The notes below the pieces were generated by a model. The model did no database searches, had not been told where the DNA came from, and worked only from the letters and a program-made list of their open reading frames with translations. 64,000 bases of DNA from Flavobacterium arcticum (lineage in GTDB: Bacteria > Bacteroidota > Bacteroidia > Flavobacteriales > Flavobacteriaceae): contig NZ_CP031188.1 in NCBI RefSeq assembly GCF_003344925.1, forward strand, positions 742,501 through 806,500. Reading direction: 5' to 3'. This document shows positions 63,810-64,000 of this stretch, in pieces; position 1 is the first letter of the stretch; each line of letters begins with the position of its first letter. The translations under genes were made by a program, and so were the position numbers.

Positions 63810-64000
63810 CTATTCTTCTAATAGTTTCTTAATATCTTCTTTTATAGCTTCTACCCCTTTATCATCAAGCCCGTCATAATATAGAATAGGGTTTCCATAC
63901 TTATCCTTCCTACAACGAATTTTCCCTTCTTTATCAACCAAGGCGAATAAACCTGAGTGCTCAAAACCGCCCTTTGCACTTTTATTCTCTCCTGCATACA
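63810..64000 (-). CDS. SCO1/SenC-family copper chaperone, C-terminal part
   Basis: Reading the minus strand from 63998 gives an open frame of 62 residues that ends at 63810. It contains GGFEHSGLFALVDKEGKIRC and YGNPILYYDGLDDKG, the C-terminal part of a SCO thioredoxin-fold protein, with the conserved copper-ligand His in FEHSG. The rest, with its CxxxC motif, lies beyond the window. SCO proteins deliver copper to the CuA site of cytochrome c oxidase. The DUF420 gene follows after 4 bp. Confidence 0.9.
   Translation of the reverse strand, partial: YAGENKSAKGGFEHSGLFALVDKEGKIRCRKDKYGNPILYYDGLDDKGVEAIKEDIKKLLEE

Noticed and set aside
1..64000. CRISPR array, insertion sequence, prophage or toxin-antitoxin pair
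   Set aside because: No regularly spaced repeats, transposase, integrase or phage genes were found by reading both strands.

Overview
The window is chromosomal DNA of a Bacteroidota bacterium, almost certainly a member of the Flavobacteriaceae close to Flavobacterium. The evidence is the AT-rich base composition, -7 promoter elements of the form TAnnTTTG with TTG/TTTG about 20 bp upstream, A-rich leaders without clear Shine-Dalgarno sites, a SusC/SusD pair, a GYDIA-type GHMP kinase beside HMG-CoA reductase, and lipoproteins with acidic residues after the lipobox cysteine. No insertion sequence, prophage, CRISPR array, rRNA or integrase was seen. One tRNA (Phe, GAA) is present. Almost all of the DNA is coding and the gaps are short.

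Layout. 1-3.4 kb: end of an Omp85/TamA-like outer-membrane protein, class II aldolase, and AccD lacking its zinc-ribbon cysteines. 3.4-5.1 kb (minus): small lipoprotein and MacB-like ABC permease. 5.3-12.3 kb (plus): purH, then the cell-elongation operon mreB-mreC-mreD-mrdA-rodA. 12.3-16.1 kb (minus): secreted unknown, solitary OppC-like permease, tail-specific protease. 16.3-21.7 kb (plus): surE, an independently transcribed surface lipoprotein, lpxB, an NlpC/P60 hydrolase with a TTG start, and ComEC whose C-terminal domain lacks a metal motif. 21.7-27.7 kb (minus): thioredoxin-fold protein and a peptide-salvage operon of a DPP IV-like peptidase and two POT transporters. 27.8-30.1 kb (plus): mevalonate-pathway pair. 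30.1-37.8 kb (minus): coaX-OMP-TPR-lptC-small membrane protein-CNNM/CBS-PpiD. 37.9 kb: tRNA-Phe.

38.1-52.7 kb is the main accessory region, a polysaccharide utilisation locus (PUL). It holds a membrane-spanning beta-propeller/LuxR regulator, SusC, SusD, a LamG lipoprotein, a GH144-like endo-glucanase, a serine esterase, a GH3 beta-glucosidase, and, behind a terminator, a GH43-like protein with discoidin and Fn3 domains. GH144 with GH3 points to beta-1,2-glucan (sophoran or cyclic glucan) as substrate; this is an inference. Repeats between the regulator and susC, and a susC -7 box without a -33 box, suggest activator-dependent control.

52.8-64 kb is housekeeping and envelope: flavodoxin-like oxidoreductase, redoxin lipoprotein, DUF255 protein, MscS channel, unknown secreted protein, tsaB, MacA-like adaptor with TolC, DUF4403 lipoprotein, and a cytochrome-oxidase maturation group (SCO, DUF420, small CxxC membrane protein) cut by the window end.
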